The notes under the pieces were generated by a model. That model worked only from the letters and a program-made list of their open reading frames with translations, did no database searches and was not told the DNA's origin. A stretch of 64,000 bases of DNA from the NCBI GenBank assembly GCA_964350695.1, contig CAYGKM010000011.1:8601-72600 (forward strand). Direction: 5' to 3'. The DNA is from TMED27 sp964350695 (GTDB lineage: Bacteria > Pseudomonadota > Alphaproteobacteria > Micavibrionales > Micavibrionaceae). Of this stretch, positions 1 through 8,161 are shown one piece after another (position 1 is the first letter of the stretch; the number at the start of each line of letters is the position of its first letter). Both the position numbers and the translations under genes were made by a program.

Positions 1-208
1 CGTCACCATTCATGGATACGGGGTTGCAGCTTTCGTTGATTAATGCGCCGCCAATGGTTTCGCAGTGTTTAACGAGCAGGCGCGCTTCTTTTGAATAGGC
101 GAGGTGCGCCGCAACGATCAGGCTTTGTGCTTCATCGAGGTTTCCTGCGGCGTAGCTGAGCAGCAGGGCATCATAATTTGTTTTAAGAGCGTCATGGATT
201 TGTGTCAT
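1..208 (-). CDS. ChrR-like anti-sigma factor, N-terminal part
   Basis: Read on the minus strand from ATG at 208, this gives 69 residues before the window ends. The pattern of a helical start, YAAGNLDE, then VAAHLAYSKEAR and TIGGALI matches the N-terminal anti-sigma domain of the ChrR family, which holds a group-IV sigma factor inactive in the cytoplasm. The start overlaps the stop of the upstream sigma gene in an ATGA, so the two are translationally coupled partners. Family members usually bind zinc through His-x3-Cys-x2-Cys at this point; here the histidine stays but both cysteines are replaced (Ser and Ala). The C-terminal cupin domain, if present, lies outside the window. Confidence 0.8.
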   Translation of the reverse strand, partial: MTQIHDALKTNYDALLLSYAAGNLDEAQSLIVAAHLAYSKEARLLVKHCETIGGALINESCNPVSMNGD

Positions 209-846
209 GAGTTCCATAAGTCCTTTACTTTAGTGTCTTTGCGTAAGCGCTCAAGCGCCAGGCGTATTCTTGATTTTACCGTTCCCAATGCGATCCCTGT
301 CTCTTCGGCAATCGCGGCGTGGGATTTATCTTCGAAGAACGATTTTTTAACCAGATCCGCTTGTTCTTCAGGAAGCGTTTTTAATACCTGTGCTATACGC
401 GTCGTTTCTTCTAACTGGATCACATTTTCTGATGGCCCGTTGCTTTCATCTTTCAAAAGCAGCGGATCTGAAGGGTTTGGGTCGTGGCGTTTGGTTTTTC
501 TTAAAAGGTCTATTCTCTTATTTCTGGCGACAGTGAATATCCATGTGCTGGCTGCGGCTTGTTTGGGATCATAGCTGCGGGCTTTTCTCCATATCGCAAG
601 CATGGTTTCTTGGGCTAATTCATCGGCTTGCTCCGGGCTTGAGCCGCCTTTCATAAGGAAAGATTTTATGCGCGGTGCAAAATGCTCAAAAAGCTCGATA
701 AAGGCCTCTTTATCCTGATTTTTACCAACGGATTGAAGAAGTGTGTTGAAATGTTTTTTATTTAAAGGCGTAACAGCCGTTTTTTCTGACGGCATTTTGG
801 GCGGAATATCGTTGTGTTTGACGGCCATATTGGTATTTACAAGCAT
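205..846 (-). CDS. ECF (group IV) RNA polymerase sigma factor
   Basis: 213 residues, the usual size for an ECF sigma factor. Region 2 runs from about residue 45 to 115, with the core-binding and -10 recognition stretch around ADELAQETMLAIWRKA and ARNKRIDLLR. Region 4 (about 150-205) ends in the helix-turn-helix TGIALGTVKSRIRLALERLR that reads the -35 element. Directly coupled (ATGA overlap) to a ChrR-like anti-sigma factor, the arrangement of the RpoE-ChrR group that answers singlet oxygen or related stress in alphaproteobacteria; the actual inducer here is unknown. ATG at 846 is preceded by AGG about 10 bases upstream; an in-frame ATG six codons later is an alternative. Such systems usually autoregulate, but no sure promoter was seen in the 146-base gap upstream. 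Confidence 0.9.
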   Translation of the reverse strand: MLVNTNMAVKHNDIPPKMPSEKTAVTPLNKKHFNTLLQSVGKNQDKEAFIELFEHFAPRIKSFLMKGGSSPEQADELAQETMLAIWRKARSYDPKQAAASTWIFTVARNKRIDLLRKTKRHDPNPSDPLLLKDESNGPSENVIQLEETTRIAQVLKTLPEEQADLVKKSFFEDKSHAAIAEETGIALGTVKSRIRLALERLRKDTKVKDLWNS

Positions 847-992
847 TCTTTAACCTGCGTAAAGCGTTTTCGTTATTAATTATTACGCTAATATCCGGTG
901 AATGGATGAGTTTAAATGAGAAGAATTCATTTCCAGACTTTGTTTTTTCAAAACGCCCCTGTATGATGACCTCTTATTGTTAATCAAAAGAT

Positions 993-1520
993 GTGAACAT
1001 TATAGTTATGGTCAAATATTTTTTATCTTTTACCGCCTTGTGCGCTTTAGTTGTTCTTCCGAATGTTTCCCATGCGGGAGAGCCGGTTTTGCTCAGTAAA
1101 TATGGGGATTGGGGCGCGTATTTTTTCAAAGAATCGGCCAATAAAGTTTGTTATATGGCCAGTCAGCCGCAAAAGAAAGAGGGCGATTATTCATCGCGCG
1201 GGGAGCCGTTTGCGCTTGTTACGCATCGCCCCGCCGATAATACGCGCAACGTGTTTAGCTATATTACAGGCTATACGTATAAGGCCGGCAGCACGGTCAG
1301 CGTCATGATTGATGACACAGAGTTTACACTTGTAACGCAAGACGGCATTGCGTGGGCGCCGGATTCGGAGACAGATAATAAATTGGCGGACGCACTTAAA
1401 AGCGGTTCTAAAATGATTATCAAGGGCGAATCTTCCAGAGGGACCGAAACAACCGATACGCTTAGCCTTTCAGGAACAAGTAAAGCCTATGAACAAATGT
1501 CGGAAGAGTGCGGCTATTAA
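993..1520 (+). CDS. IalB-family (invasion-associated locus B) exported protein
   Basis: 175 residues with a signal peptide (hydrophobic stretch about 8-25, cleavage near SHAGE). The mature part has the family layout: GDWGAYFF near the start, a cysteine in the KVCYMASQPQ strand, a central FALVTHRP, and a C-terminal EECGY that supplies a second cysteine, probably disulphide-bonded in the periplasm. IalB-like proteins are widespread in alphaproteobacteria; their biochemical role is not settled. The frame opens with GTG at 993, but ATG at 1008 gives an equally good signal peptide. Transcribed divergently from the sigma factor and followed by a clear hairpin terminator, so it is probably a single-gene unit. 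Confidence 0.8.
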   Translation: MNIIVMVKYFLSFTALCALVVLPNVSHAGEPVLLSKYGDWGAYFFKESANKVCYMASQPQKKEGDYSSRGEPFALVTHRPADNTRNVFSYITGYTYKAGSTVSVMIDDTEFTLVTQDGIAWAPDSETDNKLADALKSGSKMIIKGESSRGTETTDTLSLSGTSKAYEQMSEECGY

Positions 1521-1547
1521 GGGGTTTTAATCTATCCCCTTAATTTT
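1517..1547 (+). terminator. Intrinsic terminator after the IalB-like gene
   Basis: A perfect 8-base inverted repeat, TTAAGGGG and CCCCTTAA, with an 11-base loop and then TTTT. It begins at the stop codon of the IalB-like gene. Because the arms start with AA and end with TT it is nearly symmetrical, but the only gene ending here is on the plus strand. Confidence 0.65.
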
Positions 1548-1702
1548 GGTGCGTGGCTTTTGCGAGTTTTTGGAATTTTCCACAATTATGTTACACTAAT
1601 AGATTAAGAATTAACCTTTCCTTAGGTGTTCGTACTTGCTCAAAAACCTTAGTTCTATTGTTTTATCCAGACTATTTTTTGTATTAAAACACTATAATTT
1701 AT

Positions 1703-3319
1703 TTGATCGTGAGTGACTCTGTGCTAATTGATACTCCACAGAATATAAATTTAAAACATGAGCGGGCATCCGTGGGGTGTGTTTTGCCTTTTATGAAGAC
1801 TTTTATTTTGAGTATGAAATTCGCATTCAGACCTTTGTCTCAGTTGATTTCTGACAATATTGCCTTGCATCGCCTGGTGAGATTGCGTGAAAGATATGTA
1901 CTGACACGCCATAAGAAAATCCGCATGCGCTATGTCGCGAGTGCGGCTGTTTTATGTGTCTTGAGCGCCGGATTTATGGTCAGCTCCTCTTCCTCTTCTT
2001 TTGCCCTTAAAATGCCCGGTACCGGCCATGATGTTAATACGGCGGACGCCGCTGTTATTGGCGGGGATACAGAGATTGTGTATGACGATGGCGTGACCGA
2101 GATGCTTCAATCCCATATCTCCGATGGCATTCGCAAGGCATCTATGGCTTTGAAGAAGCCTGAGCAACCCAAATTCAAAGAAGTTAAGATTGATGCGGGG
2201 CAGACCATTGCAGGGCAGTTGCAAGAATCAGGTTTGTCGGGCGCAGAAGCCTATAAGGCTGTGAGCGCAATTAACGAGTATTTTGATGTTCGTAAGGTGA
2301 AGTCAGGACAGAAGATTGGTCTTCATTACGAGGCTGGTGAAGATGGTTTAATGCAGCTTGCTAAGATGCAGATGAGTATCGGGCCTGTAAAAGAGGTGAC
2401 CGTTATGCGTAACGGGCCGGAAGACTTTAAAGCGGAATTGATTGAAAAAGAGCTTATTAAGCGCACATATGGCGGAAAGGCGCAGATTAAGACATCCGTT
2501 TTCGGGTCTGCGGCGCGGGCTAATATCCCTCCTGCTGTGATTGCCGATGTGATCCGCATTTATTCATGGGATGTTGATTTCCAACGTGATATTCGCCAAG
2601 GCGACAAAATTGAAGTTATGTATGAGACATATGAGACCGAGGACGGCCAGTTCGGACGCTATGGCAATGTTTTGTTCGCGAGCCTGACATTGAGCGGCAT
2701 TGAAATTCCGATTTATCGTTTTGATATGGCGGATGGCCGCACTGATTATTTCCAGCCTAATGGTCGCAGCATCAAGAAGACGCTTATGAAGACACCGATT
2801 GACGGCGCGCGCATATCCTCCGGTTTTGGCATGCGTCATCACCCTGTGCTTGGATATAACAAAATGCATAAGGGTATGGATTTCGCGGCCTCTACCGGAA
2901 CGCCGATTTATGCGGCGGGTGACGGCGTGATTGAAATGGCAGGGCGCAATGGCGGGTATGGTAATTACGTACGCATTCGTCACAATTCAAGTCTTAAGAC
3001 CGCTTATGCGCATATGCATAAATTTAATAAAGGCATTTCTACAGGTAAGCGCGTGAAGCAGGGCGATGTGATCGGATATGTGGGCACGACCGGCCGCTCT
3101 ACCGGTCCGCATTTGCATTATGAAGTTCTTGCAAACGGTAAGCAGGTGAATCCGCGCAGTGTTAATTTGCCAACAGGTGAAGAGCTTGTCGGTCAGGATA
3201 AACAGCGCTTTAAGTCAATGATTGGTGAAGTGAAGCAGCAATATGTTTCTCTTACGCAAGGTATCAACTTCGCATCACATGATGATGGCGAGAGCGATTC
3301 CGAAACACATATTCGTTAA
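1703..3319 (+). CDS. M23-family peptidoglycan peptidase (LytM/OapA-like), membrane anchored
   Basis: Up to 538 residues. A basic N-terminus (70s) precedes one membrane segment (about 76-93), then a periplasmic domain with a LysM/OapA-like part (about 150-250) and a C-terminal M23 domain from about 370 to 480. The zinc site is visible: the His and Asp of HKGMD near residue 388 and HLH near 470, with GFGMRHHP at the start of the domain. It would cleave peptide cross-links in the cell wall, or act in division or shape as many such proteins do. The listed start is TTG; GTG at 1709 or the ATG codons about 30-40 codons downstream are alternatives, and a TATAAT at 1693-1698 lies so close to the TTG that a later start is plausible. 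Confidence 0.85.
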   Translation: MIVSDSVLIDTPQNINLKHERASVGCVLPFMKTFILSMKFAFRPLSQLISDNIALHRLVRLRERYVLTRHKKIRMRYVASAAVLCVLSAGFMVSSSSSSFALKMPGTGHDVNTADAAVIGGDTEIVYDDGVTEMLQSHISDGIRKASMALKKPEQPKFKEVKIDAGQTIAGQLQESGLSGAEAYKAVSAINEYFDVRKVKSGQKIGLHYEAGEDGLMQLAKMQMSIGPVKEVTVMRNGPEDFKAELIEKELIKRTYGGKAQIKTSVFGSAARANIPPAVIADVIRIYSWDVDFQRDIRQGDKIEVMYETYETEDGQFGRYGNVLFASLTLSGIEIPIYRFDMADGRTDYFQPNGRSIKKTLMKTPIDGARISSGFGMRHHPVLGYNKMHKGMDFAASTGTPIYAAGDGVIEMAGRNGGYGNYVRIRHNSSLKTAYAHMHKFNKGISTGKRVKQGDVIGYVGTTGRSTGPHLHYEVLANGKQVNPRSVNLPTGEELVGQDKQRFKSMIGEVKQQYVSLTQGINFASHDDGESDSETHIR

Positions 3320-3323
3320 GCAA

Positions 3324-3986
3324 TTACTTTTTCACGATAAATTTTAAGGCATAGATAAGAGCCATGGCGGCGGCCATGGCAAACCAGAAGAATGCGTATT
3401 GCAGATGGTTGTTGTTTGGGCTTGGTTTTGTGCCAACGGCTATGGGGTATTGCGCGGCGCTGGTTTCAGCGTAAAGAATGAGGGGTGCGGCGCCTTCAAG
3501 ATTAAGGTGCTGCGCGATGTGCCCAATATCAATTCTATACCATTGATCTTTTTCAGGGCTATTTTCAGGAACAAAAATATTGGGTTTTTCAGGTGTGCGG
3601 AGAAGTCCTGATACTGTGAGCGTACCTTTTGGCGGGGATGCGCTTTTGTAATCCAAAGGAATCCAGCCGCGATTTACGAGAATATATGCGCCGTTAGAGA
3701 GTTTTAATGGTGTAATAATGTGATATCCGGGCGCTCCGTCATGGGTTCTGGCGCTGATAGTGATTTCTTGGGGGCTGTAGCGGCCTTTTAGAGCGCCTCT
3801 GGTGAGGTTGAGGTCGGCGCTTAGCTGATCGGGGGTGATCATGGCGGCGGGGGCTTCATAGGCCTTATCCAGCTTTGCCAGAAGGTTTTCTTTCCATTCC
3901 AGGCGGTGGAGCTGCCATGAGCCGAGGCTGATCAGGATGGTAAGCCCTAATAATGTAAGCAGGGTTCCCCAAAATGGCAGTTTCAT
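3324..3986 (-). CDS. SURF1-family cytochrome oxidase assembly protein
   Basis: 220 residues with the family's two-helix layout: one membrane segment at about 7-24 (LGLTILISLGSWQLHRLEWK, with the conserved W-Q-x-x-R) and one at about 198-216, enclosing a periplasmic domain with GYHIITPL and LVNRGWIP. SURF1 proteins help place heme a in subunit I of cytochrome c oxidase. It is the last gene of the minus-strand oxidase cluster, three bases after the DUF983 gene, and converges with the M23 gene four bases away, so no independent terminator was seen. Confidence 0.93.
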   Translation of the reverse strand: MKLPFWGTLLTLLGLTILISLGSWQLHRLEWKENLLAKLDKAYEAPAAMITPDQLSADLNLTRGALKGRYSPQEITISARTHDGAPGYHIITPLKLSNGAYILVNRGWIPLDYKSASPPKGTLTVSGLLRTPEKPNIFVPENSPEKDQWYRIDIGHIAQHLNLEGAAPLILYAETSAAQYPIAVGTKPSPNNNHLQYAFFWFAMAAAMALIYALKFIVKK

Positions 3987-3989
3987 TTC

Positions 3990-4367
3990 TTATTCTTTCC
4001 AGTCCGAACGGCGATGTTTGTATTGTAAGGCAATGATATAGGCCTTAAGCGGGCGAAGAGAACCGAGCGTTAGCCCAAGCGCAAGCGCGCCCCAAATGAT
4101 GGCGTGCAGCCAGAGTGGCCATGAGAAGGCGGCGTCTGTAATAAGGGCGATGGGCACAAGGGCGGCGCCAAGAATAAAGATCAAAAAGACGGCGGGACCA
4201 TCGGCGCTGTCGTTATTTTTGAGATCCAGACCGCAATTCGGGCACTCTTCCCGTAAATCCAAAGATGTTTTGCTTTTGTATATATCGCCTTTTTGGCAAG
4301 CCGGGCATTTGCAGGCCCAGCCGACTTTCACAAGTTCGCTGTTTAATAACGCGAGCGGGAAAATCAT
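3990..4367 (-). CDS. DUF983 zinc-ribbon membrane protein
   Basis: 125 residues. An N-terminal zinc-ribbon-like part (about 15-45) contains two pairs of cysteines, CPAC and CPNC, followed by two membrane segments (about 58-80 and 85-105). DUF983 proteins are regular neighbours of ctaE and SURF1 in alphaproteobacterial oxidase clusters; a role in oxidase biogenesis is inferred from this context, not known. The ATG begins directly at the base after the ctaE stop, so translation is very likely coupled. Confidence 0.85.
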   Translation of the reverse strand: MIFPLALLNSELVKVGWACKCPACQKGDIYKSKTSLDLREECPNCGLDLKNNDSADGPAVFLIFILGAALVPIALITDAAFSWPLWLHAIIWGALALGLTLGSLRPLKAYIIALQYKHRRSDWKE

Positions 4368-5258
4368 CTATTGTGCGATGGCAGGGTGCAAGGCAGTGTG
4401 GTCGATCCCTACGACGTTGCCCCACCAATAAATGGCGATGAAGAGGAAGAGCCAAACAACGTCAACGAAGTGCCAATACCACGCGGCGGCTTCAAATCCG
4501 AAATGTTTCTCAGGTGTGAAGTGGCCTTTTTGAGCGCGTTTGTAACATACGAATAGGAACACCGTTCCGACGAATACATGGAAACCATGGAAGCCTGTAG
4601 CCATATAGAATGTTGAGGAGTAAATGCCTTCTGTGAAGCCGAAAACAACGTGGCTGTATTCGTAAACCTGAAAGGCCAAGAAGGCTGTTCCCAAAAGAAC
4701 TGACAGGCCAAGGCCTTTGATTACGGATTCGTTATCGCCTTCAAGAATAGCATGGTGCGCCCAAGTCACTGTACAGCCGGAAAGCAGCAAGATCAGCGTC
4801 ATCAAAAAAGGCAGGCCAAAGGGCTCTACGATTTCGATGGCTTCCGGTGGCCAGATATAGCCGATGGCTTCGGTGGGGAAGAAAGCGGCGCTGAAGAATG
4901 CCCAGAAAAATGCGAAGAAGAACATAACCTCGGAGGCGATGAACAAAGACATGCCATAGCGGAATCCGACTTCGGCGATTTTTGTATGGGCTTTTTCGAC
5001 AACGGACTCATAAATTACGTCTTTCCACCAAAAGAACATGCAGATCATGATGGAGAGTACACCGAGCAAGGGCAAAACGGGGAATGGAAGCTCTGTTCCG
5101 CCGGCGGCGAGGGCTTCACGGTATCCGGGGAAGTATAGCACCATGCTTAGAGCAAAGAATCCGGCGGCAAAAGAGCTGACGAGAGGCCAGACATTCGGTC
5201 TTACCAAATGGTATGGGTGCGGTTTGCCTGTGGTGGTGTATTCGATATTCTCAGCCAT
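4368..5258 (-). CDS. ctaE: Cytochrome c oxidase subunit III
   Basis: 296 residues with seven predicted membrane helices, the full-length proteobacterial form. Signature segments include the N-terminal HPYHLVRPNVWPL, FFAFFWAFFSAAFFP with the conserved glutamate after it, and the C-terminal WYWHFVDVVWLFLF. Subunit III stabilises the oxidase and sits beside the proton uptake entry of subunit I in the inner membrane. It lies downstream of ctaG, separated by 96 bases, and abuts the DUF983 gene. Confidence 0.97.
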   Translation of the reverse strand: MAENIEYTTTGKPHPYHLVRPNVWPLVSSFAAGFFALSMVLYFPGYREALAAGGTELPFPVLPLLGVLSIMICMFFWWKDVIYESVVEKAHTKIAEVGFRYGMSLFIASEVMFFFAFFWAFFSAAFFPTEAIGYIWPPEAIEIVEPFGLPFLMTLILLLSGCTVTWAHHAILEGDNESVIKGLGLSVLLGTAFLAFQVYEYSHVVFGFTEGIYSSTFYMATGFHGFHVFVGTVFLFVCYKRAQKGHFTPEKHFGFEAAAWYWHFVDVVWLFLFIAIYWWGNVVGIDHTALHPAIAQ

Positions 5259-5354
5259 GAATCTTAGTCTTTGTGTTTGAATTTATGTCTTTAGCGCTCT
5301 TGTTAAACGCATTGGGAAATGAAGTGCAAGAGCCTTTTTATTTATAGTCTATTT

Positions 5355-5945
5355 TTATTCATTGTAAAAGACCTCTAACGCTTTATCGAGTCCTTCGGAC
5401 TCGGCTCTATAAAATGTGTAGGACAGGGTGATGGTTTGCACATCGACCATGTTCGGGTCTTCGTCCATGGCGGGGTCGACATAAAACATCACGGGCATTG
5501 AGGCGTGTTGATTTGGCGCCAGGGTTTGTTCATCGAAGCAAAAACACTGAATTTTGTGGAAATATTTACCGGCTTTTAAAGGGGTGACGTTATAGAGAGC
5601 GGTCCCTGTTGTCGGGGCGTTCATCTTATTAGTGGCACTGTAGGCTGTGATGCCGCGCTGCCCGAGTTTAACCTCGATTTTGCGCTGTTCAGGCTTGAAA
5701 TCCCAAGGCAGATTTTGGTCAGTGTTGGCGTTGAAGTTGATGGTGACAACGCGGTCTAAAACAGTGTCAGGCAGGGTCTGTGAGACCTGGGTTGTGCCGC
5801 CGAAGCCTGTGACGCGGCAGAACAGGTTATAAAGGGGAACGGAGGCATAAGCCATAGCGGCCATCCCTAAGACAACAGCCAGCACGGTGAGGCCAAGGCG
5901 GGCGTTCTTTCTGGACATTTCAGCGTGGGGGTCGTTTTTGCTCAT
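5355..5945 (-). CDS. ctaG: Copper chaperone for cytochrome oxidase, CtaG/Cox11
   Basis: 196 residues: one N-terminal membrane anchor (about 17-36) followed by the periplasmic immunoglobulin-like Cox11 domain. The conserved cysteine near CRVTGFGG just after the anchor and the copper-binding QCFCF motif near residue 134 are present, as is the family ending PNMVDVQTITLSYTFY. The protein delivers copper to the CuB site of subunit I. Position between coxF/ctaB and ctaE is standard for alphaproteobacteria, except that an unknown small gene (5994-6278) intervenes. Confidence 0.96.
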   Translation of the reverse strand: MSKNDPHAEMSRKNARLGLTVLAVVLGMAAMAYASVPLYNLFCRVTGFGGTTQVSQTLPDTVLDRVVTINFNANTDQNLPWDFKPEQRKIEVKLGQRGITAYSATNKMNAPTTGTALYNVTPLKAGKYFHKIQCFCFDEQTLAPNQHASMPVMFYVDPAMDEDPNMVDVQTITLSYTFYRAESEGLDKALEVFYNE

Positions 5946-5993
5946 GGTTTATAAATAGAGCTTTTGCAGATAATGCAAGAGGGAGATTGGCGA

Positions 5994-6278
5994 TTATTGA
6001 GAGCTGCGCTCGGCGTTCAGAGCTTCGACAGAGGCGCGGTAATTATCAATCGATTGTTGGCGCGGGGCGTTGTAGCTTTCTTGACGGGCTTCGAGCAGGG
6101 ATTTGAATTCCTTGTCGGATTTATAATAGTCAATGCGGCGCTGGTGGATGTCACAGTAGTTTTCCGTTACGGCCGTTTCCATGTCGGAATCAACAGGCGC
6201 GCCGCAAGAAACAACCTCGCCGGCCATAGCGGGGGTAGTGAAAAGAATCAGCAGTGAGAAGAAAATGAATAGTCGCAT
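5994..6278 (-). CDS. Small exported protein of unknown function
   Basis: 94 residues. Residues 1-19 form a signal peptide (MRLFIFFSLLILFTTPAMAG). The mature part is short and highly charged, with two cysteines (SCG and NYCDIHQRR) and a helical, possibly coiled, C-terminal half rich in Glu, Arg and Gln. No family was recognised. It sits in the oxidase cluster between coxF and ctaG on the same strand, so a role near oxidase assembly in the periplasm is possible but only inferred from position. Confidence 0.6.
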   Translation of the reverse strand: MRLFIFFSLLILFTTPAMAGEVVSCGAPVDSDMETAVTENYCDIHQRRIDYYKSDKEFKSLLEARQESYNAPRQQSIDNYRASVEALNAERSSQ

Positions 6279-6337
6279 CGTAGCCCTACCTTTTCATTGA
6301 TTCTACATGAAAAGGGGTTTTGCGTCTAATGGGAATA

Positions 6338-6475
6338 TTAAGATGCACCGGAGATTTTAATCATCGTCACTGCCCAGATCATGGCGATTGCGCCAAGGAT
6401 GATCGCAAGAACGGTGAGGTTTTTTTTGAGTTTGGCCTTGTGTACAGGGCTTCTGAAAGTTTTATCATGCGGCAT
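6338..6475 (-). CDS. CoxF-like small membrane protein
   Basis: A 45-residue frame not long enough for usual ORF lists. It starts MPHDKTFRSPVHKAKLKK and has one membrane helix (about 20-40) ending KISGAS. Its ATG lies inside the end of ctaB, giving an 11-base overlap, which argues for coupled translation. A tiny one-helix protein at this exact position, between ctaB and ctaG, is typical of alphaproteobacterial oxidase clusters and is often called CoxF. Its function is poorly known. The assignment rests on size, topology and location. Confidence 0.7.
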   Translation of the reverse strand: MPHDKTFRSPVHKAKLKKNLTVLAIILGAIAMIWAVTMIKISGAS

Positions 6476-7361
6476 CGATCATCAATCCTAAAAAGAGGGC
6501 GAAGAGGTAAAATACGGAATATCCGAACATGACTTTAGCATGTTTTAAATCATCATTCATCAAAACGCGTATGTTCGAGACAATGAAGCCCGCGCCGAGT
6601 GCGGCGGCGGTTATGCCGTAAATAAGCCCTGAATATCCCAGAAAATAAGGGCTGAGCGTCAGCGGGAAGAGAATAAGGGTATAGACCATCATCTGGATTT
6701 TGGTTGATCGCGGCCCTGCGGTCACCGTCATCATCGGGATTTTGGCGCGTTTATAATCTTCGTTGGCGAATAGCGAGAGCGCCCAGAAATGCGGCGGCGT
6801 CCAGATGAAGATGATTGCGAATAAGATGATGGGGAACAGCGTGATATCGCCAGTCACGGCGGCCCATCCGATCATGGGGGGGAACGCCCCCGCCGCGCCG
6901 CCAATGACGATGTTTTGCGGCGTAGAGCGCTTCAGCCATATGGTGTAAATCACGACGTAGAAAAAATTGGCGAAGGCCAGCAGCCCTGCGGCAACATAAT
7001 TAGTGGCCAGCGCCATAAGCGTGACGGAGGCCACAGACAGAATGATGCCAAAGGCCAAAGCTTCTTCCGGCTTGATGCGCCCTGCGGGCAGGGGACGGTC
7101 TTTGGTGCGGTTCATGATCGCGTCGATGTCACGGTCAAACCACATATTAATGGCGCCCGCCGCGCCAGCGCCGAGAGCGAGCGAGAACATAGCAACCAGC
7201 ATGAGGAAGGGGTGCGCGGCATCAAGGCCAGGGGCGACCCACATCCCTGCAAAGCCGCTGAAGATCACGAGGGACATCACCTTGGGTTTTAACAGGGCAT
7301 AATAATCCGAAACCGTGGTTTCGGCGCCATTGTATGTATCTGCGAAAAGTGCCGTTTTCAT
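6465..7361 (-). CDS. ctaB: Protoheme IX farnesyltransferase (heme O synthase)
   Basis: 298 residues with about eight to nine membrane helices, in the UbiA prenyltransferase superfamily. The first aspartate-rich site is NMWFDRDIDAIMNRTKDRP (about residues 92-110) and the second lies around the KRAKIPMMT loop, both typical of CtaB/CyoE. It converts heme B to heme O by adding a farnesyl group; heme A synthase (58472-59491 in this window) then makes heme A for the oxidase. It is normally directly behind ctaD, but here a three-gene cassette and a terminator stand between them, so it needs its own promoter or one within the cassette. Confidence 0.96.
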   Translation of the reverse strand: MKTALFADTYNGAETTVSDYYALLKPKVMSLVIFSGFAGMWVAPGLDAAHPFLMLVAMFSLALGAGAAGAINMWFDRDIDAIMNRTKDRPLPAGRIKPEEALAFGIILSVASVTLMALATNYVAAGLLAFANFFYVVIYTIWLKRSTPQNIVIGGAAGAFPPMIGWAAVTGDITLFPIILFAIIFIWTPPHFWALSLFANEDYKRAKIPMMTVTAGPRSTKIQMMVYTLILFPLTLSPYFLGYSGLIYGITAAALGAGFIVSNIRVLMNDDLKHAKVMFGYSVFYLFALFLGLMIDAA

Positions 7362-7407
7362 AGAGGTTTATGTAGCATACGGGGCGTAAAAAGCCAGAGG
7401 GGATTTT

Positions 7408-8148
7408 TTAGTCGAGATAGATGCAGCGGAAGGATTCGCTTGCAAAGTTTGAGTTTTGGTTTGTTGGCGTGCCGTTAAATGAAAAATCTACGGCGTCTGC
7501 ATTGTTTGGGTCTGCAATATTGATCGCAAAATACCTATCGCTGCTGAAGGCGCCGTCTGTCCATGCGCCTGTGTTTCTATTTTCAAACATAATCATTAGC
7601 TGGGGAAGTGTTGGAAGATGCCAAGATTTTCCATCTATTGTGATGCCGGCACATAAAGCGGGCGCATCAGTGGACACGTCTAGGGTGTTAGCCGTAGCGT
7701 ATGCAAAATAATCTGCGTTGGCTTGAACGCTGTCAATATGAGAGCTATCAGTATCTGCCCAGCCGTTGCGGCCCCATTCCGCTAAATCATCGGTGCCGTC
7801 GCAATCAGCGCCTGTGGCATCACCAGCGGTACAGCCTGCGCGCGCGGCGATGATGTTTTGTCCAGCAAAGTGACCGGCACATATCCCGTCACCAACTGCT
7901 GCGCCGATTGTACAGGGGGTGCTTGCCCCTGATCCGGCATCTTGCCATTCATTTCCATCGCAGAACTGAACTTTCCCACCGGAATATCGCATCGCGCCTT
8001 CTATTCCAGCAACACAGGCATTCGCGTCATTGCCAATGATGACATGGTTTGAAAACGTTGCTGAAGTTTCTTGTGCGTTTACGCTATGCTCTACCATTAG
8101 AAATAGGGCTGTTAAGCATATTATTCTGATCATATTATTTTTAAGCAT
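7408..8148 (-). CDS. Secreted Lcl/DUF1566-like protein, paralogue 2
   Basis: 246 residues from ATG at 8148 (an upstream extension into the preceding gene is open but unlikely; AAGGAT precedes this ATG). Signal peptide about 1-25. Then a short module, SATFSNHVIIGND...C...GIEGAMRY...VQFCDGNEW, a cysteine-rich linker (CTIGAAVGDGICAG, ADCDGTD), and a C-terminal lectin-like domain with WHLPTLPQL, NRNTGAW and FRCIYLD, resembling DUF1566/Lcl. It is plainly related along its length to the next gene upstream, 13 bases away. Exported surface or adhesion protein is the likely role; ligand unknown. Confidence 0.7.
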   Translation of the reverse strand: MLKNNMIRIICLTALFLMVEHSVNAQETSATFSNHVIIGNDANACVAGIEGAMRYSGGKVQFCDGNEWQDAGSGASTPCTIGAAVGDGICAGHFAGQNIIAARAGCTAGDATGADCDGTDDLAEWGRNGWADTDSSHIDSVQANADYFAYATANTLDVSTDAPALCAGITIDGKSWHLPTLPQLMIMFENRNTGAWTDGAFSSDRYFAINIADPNNADAVDFSFNGTPTNQNSNFASESFRCIYLD

Positions 8149-8161
8149 AATGATCCTTATC

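Noticed and set aside
1600..1640. Possible CtrA site (TTAAGAATTAACC) before the M23 gene
   Set aside because: The two TTAA halves are three bases apart rather than seven, so it does not match the box.
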